From: Marinoscillum luteum
GTDB lineage: Bacteria > Bacteroidota > Bacteroidia > Cytophagales > Cyclobacteriaceae
Direction of reading: 5' to 3'
NCBI RefSeq assembly: GCF_044005705.1
Contig: NZ_JBIPKE010000020.1
Span: 124,001 to 188,000, forward strand
Length of the DNA: 64,000 nucleotides
Both the position numbers and the translations under genes were made by a program. Under the pieces are notes generated by a model that was not told where the DNA came from, did no database searches, and was given only the letters and a program-made list of their open reading frames with translations. Positions 63,155 to 64,000 of the stretch are shown piece after piece (within the stretch, counting starts at the first letter, position 1; each line of letters opens with the position of its first letter).

Positions 63155-64000
63155 TTATCCGTTATCAGGTACGTACACGTACGCCATCAAAAATTCATCT
63201 TCTCCGGACAGTTCAGCATCACGCAACACCTTGAGAATCATTACATTTTCCTCCACTCTCTGGATAGTTAAATCACCCCATTTTACCACAGCATAATCTC
63301 CAGTCCATGGGTGGAGTACCGGTACAGAAATCCGTAACTTATTCGCTTCCAGATCAAGAACCCATATACCCATCAGAGTCACTTGTTCGTCTGTAGAGAG
63401 CATATCACCATCCTGTGGCATCCCATTTCGGACCATCGTTTCTCCATCTTCCTCATACGTGTAAATACGCCTCCGCTGAAGTATCTCTACCGTACCATTT
63501 TCCATGAAAGTCATCTGCCCGTAATCCACATCTGCTTCACCAGCAGCGTAATGTTCACCAGGTAGCGGGTTCCATGACCAGGTGGCAAAATCAGAAAAGA
63601 TAATTGGCCCTTGTTCTGCACCCCAGGTGGTGGTTACATCATAGGTTCTGTCACTGTCTATTTTCCAAGAAGTACTAGTCAAAATGCTTTTGATGGCATC
63701 TTCAGGGTCAGTGGCTCCTCCCCCTCCTGAGGCTTTCAAATGGATAGAGAGATACTCATCCTTGTCAGCAGCTTTTTGACCCAACCATATCCCGTTCACA
63801 GCGCCCGCAGTAGATTCAGCCATCAGGATTCTCAATTTATTATCGGCCGTGGTGCCAAATGTGAGCCACCCCCCTACACCAGAGAAAAAGGTAATAGCCT
63901 GACCAAAATCAATCTCATTCTTCTCATTCACGGTATAATTACCTTCGAAAGATCCTGCTCCGGTTTCAATTATATATTCGCCTTCAGCATCAGCTGTTTT
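63155..64000 (-). CDS. Surface glycan-binding-type protein, 5' end beyond the window
   Basis: At least 282 codons are open from the right edge to the stop at 63155; a GTG at 63931 is not the true start because the frame stays open past it to 64000. The visible part shows beta-rich modules (GQAITFFSGVGGWLTFGTTA; LTSTSWKIDSDRTYDVTTTW; IWVLDLEANKLRISVPVLHP) joined by a Gly/Asp linker, in the style of Bacteroidota lipocalin-like and SusE/F-type surface proteins. Its place directly before the GH5 gene fits a surface glycan-binding protein of the xyloglucan locus. The N terminus, with the expected lipobox, is outside the window. Confidence 0.7.
   Translation of the reverse strand, partial: KTADAEGEYIIETGAGSFEGNYTVNEKNEIDFGQAITFFSGVGGWLTFGTTADNKLRILMAESTAGAVNGIWLGQKAADKDEYLSIHLKASGGGGATDPEDAIKSILTSTSWKIDSDRTYDVTTTWGAEQGPIIFSDFATWSWNPLPGEHYAAGEADVDYGQMTFMENGTVEILQRRRIYTYEEDGETMVRNGMPQDGDMLSTDEQVTLMGIWVLDLEANKLRISVPVLHPWTGDYAVVKWGDLTIQRVEENVMILKVLRDAELSGEDEFLMAYVYVPDNG

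Overview
The window comes from a Bacteroidota chromosome, most likely a marine or soil member of the Cytophagales/Cytophagia. The evidence is a fused LpxC/FabZ enzyme, a PorX-type regulator with a PglZ domain, proteins with type IX secretion (T9SS) sorting domains, a PorP/SprF-SprB-repeat pair, and part of a SusCD-type polysaccharide utilisation locus. No rRNA, tRNA or CRISPR array was found.

0-14 kb: a small exported protein of unknown function among dispersed repeats, an FtsX/MacB-type ABC permease, a CDF metal exporter, katG with a PerR-box-like palindrome upstream, and a complete RND efflux operon on the minus strand (adaptor, pump, TolC-like channel) ending in a strong hairpin. A small exported protein of unknown function lies just upstream of that operon.

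14-22 kb: an accessory, A/T-rich stretch. It holds a DNABII (HU-like) gene preceded by four 12-bp palindromes phased exactly 22 bp apart, a tail-fibre-like protein, a WYL-domain regulator, a DUF1761 membrane protein, a membrane-anchored DUF4041/T5orf172 protein, a GNAT-fold protein with a 53-residue partner gene, glutaminase, and a VapB-like antitoxin next to a frameshifted vapC. Two repeat families are concentrated here: a ~175-bp direct repeat lying just upstream of single accessory genes, and a ~100-bp MITE-like element with nested inverted repeats.

22-33 kb (minus strand): a ~2000-residue SprB-repeat adhesin-like protein with a gliding-type C-terminal domain, preceded by its PorP/SprF partner; then an MFS transporter, fumarylacetoacetase and a flavin-reductase-like protein in one operon.

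33-56 kb: mostly core genes. valS; a hybrid histidine kinase/AraC regulator beside a 1581-residue FG-GAP/HYR T9SS cargo protein; the overlapping set porX-tsaE-ald; the divergent HD hydrolase-lpxD-lpxC/fabZ-lpxA-ABC ATPase operon for lipid A and fatty acid synthesis; then a minus-strand run of hppD, a small basic protein, deoC and acylphosphatase; a small exported cysteine-motif protein; and a deoxyhypusine-synthase-like gene. hppD and fahA are two steps of tyrosine catabolism encoded about 22 kb apart.

56-64 kb (minus strand): GH31, GH2 and BACON-GH5 enzymes plus the 3' part of a surface-binding-type protein. The set matches a xyloglucan utilisation locus; susC and susD would be expected just past the right edge.
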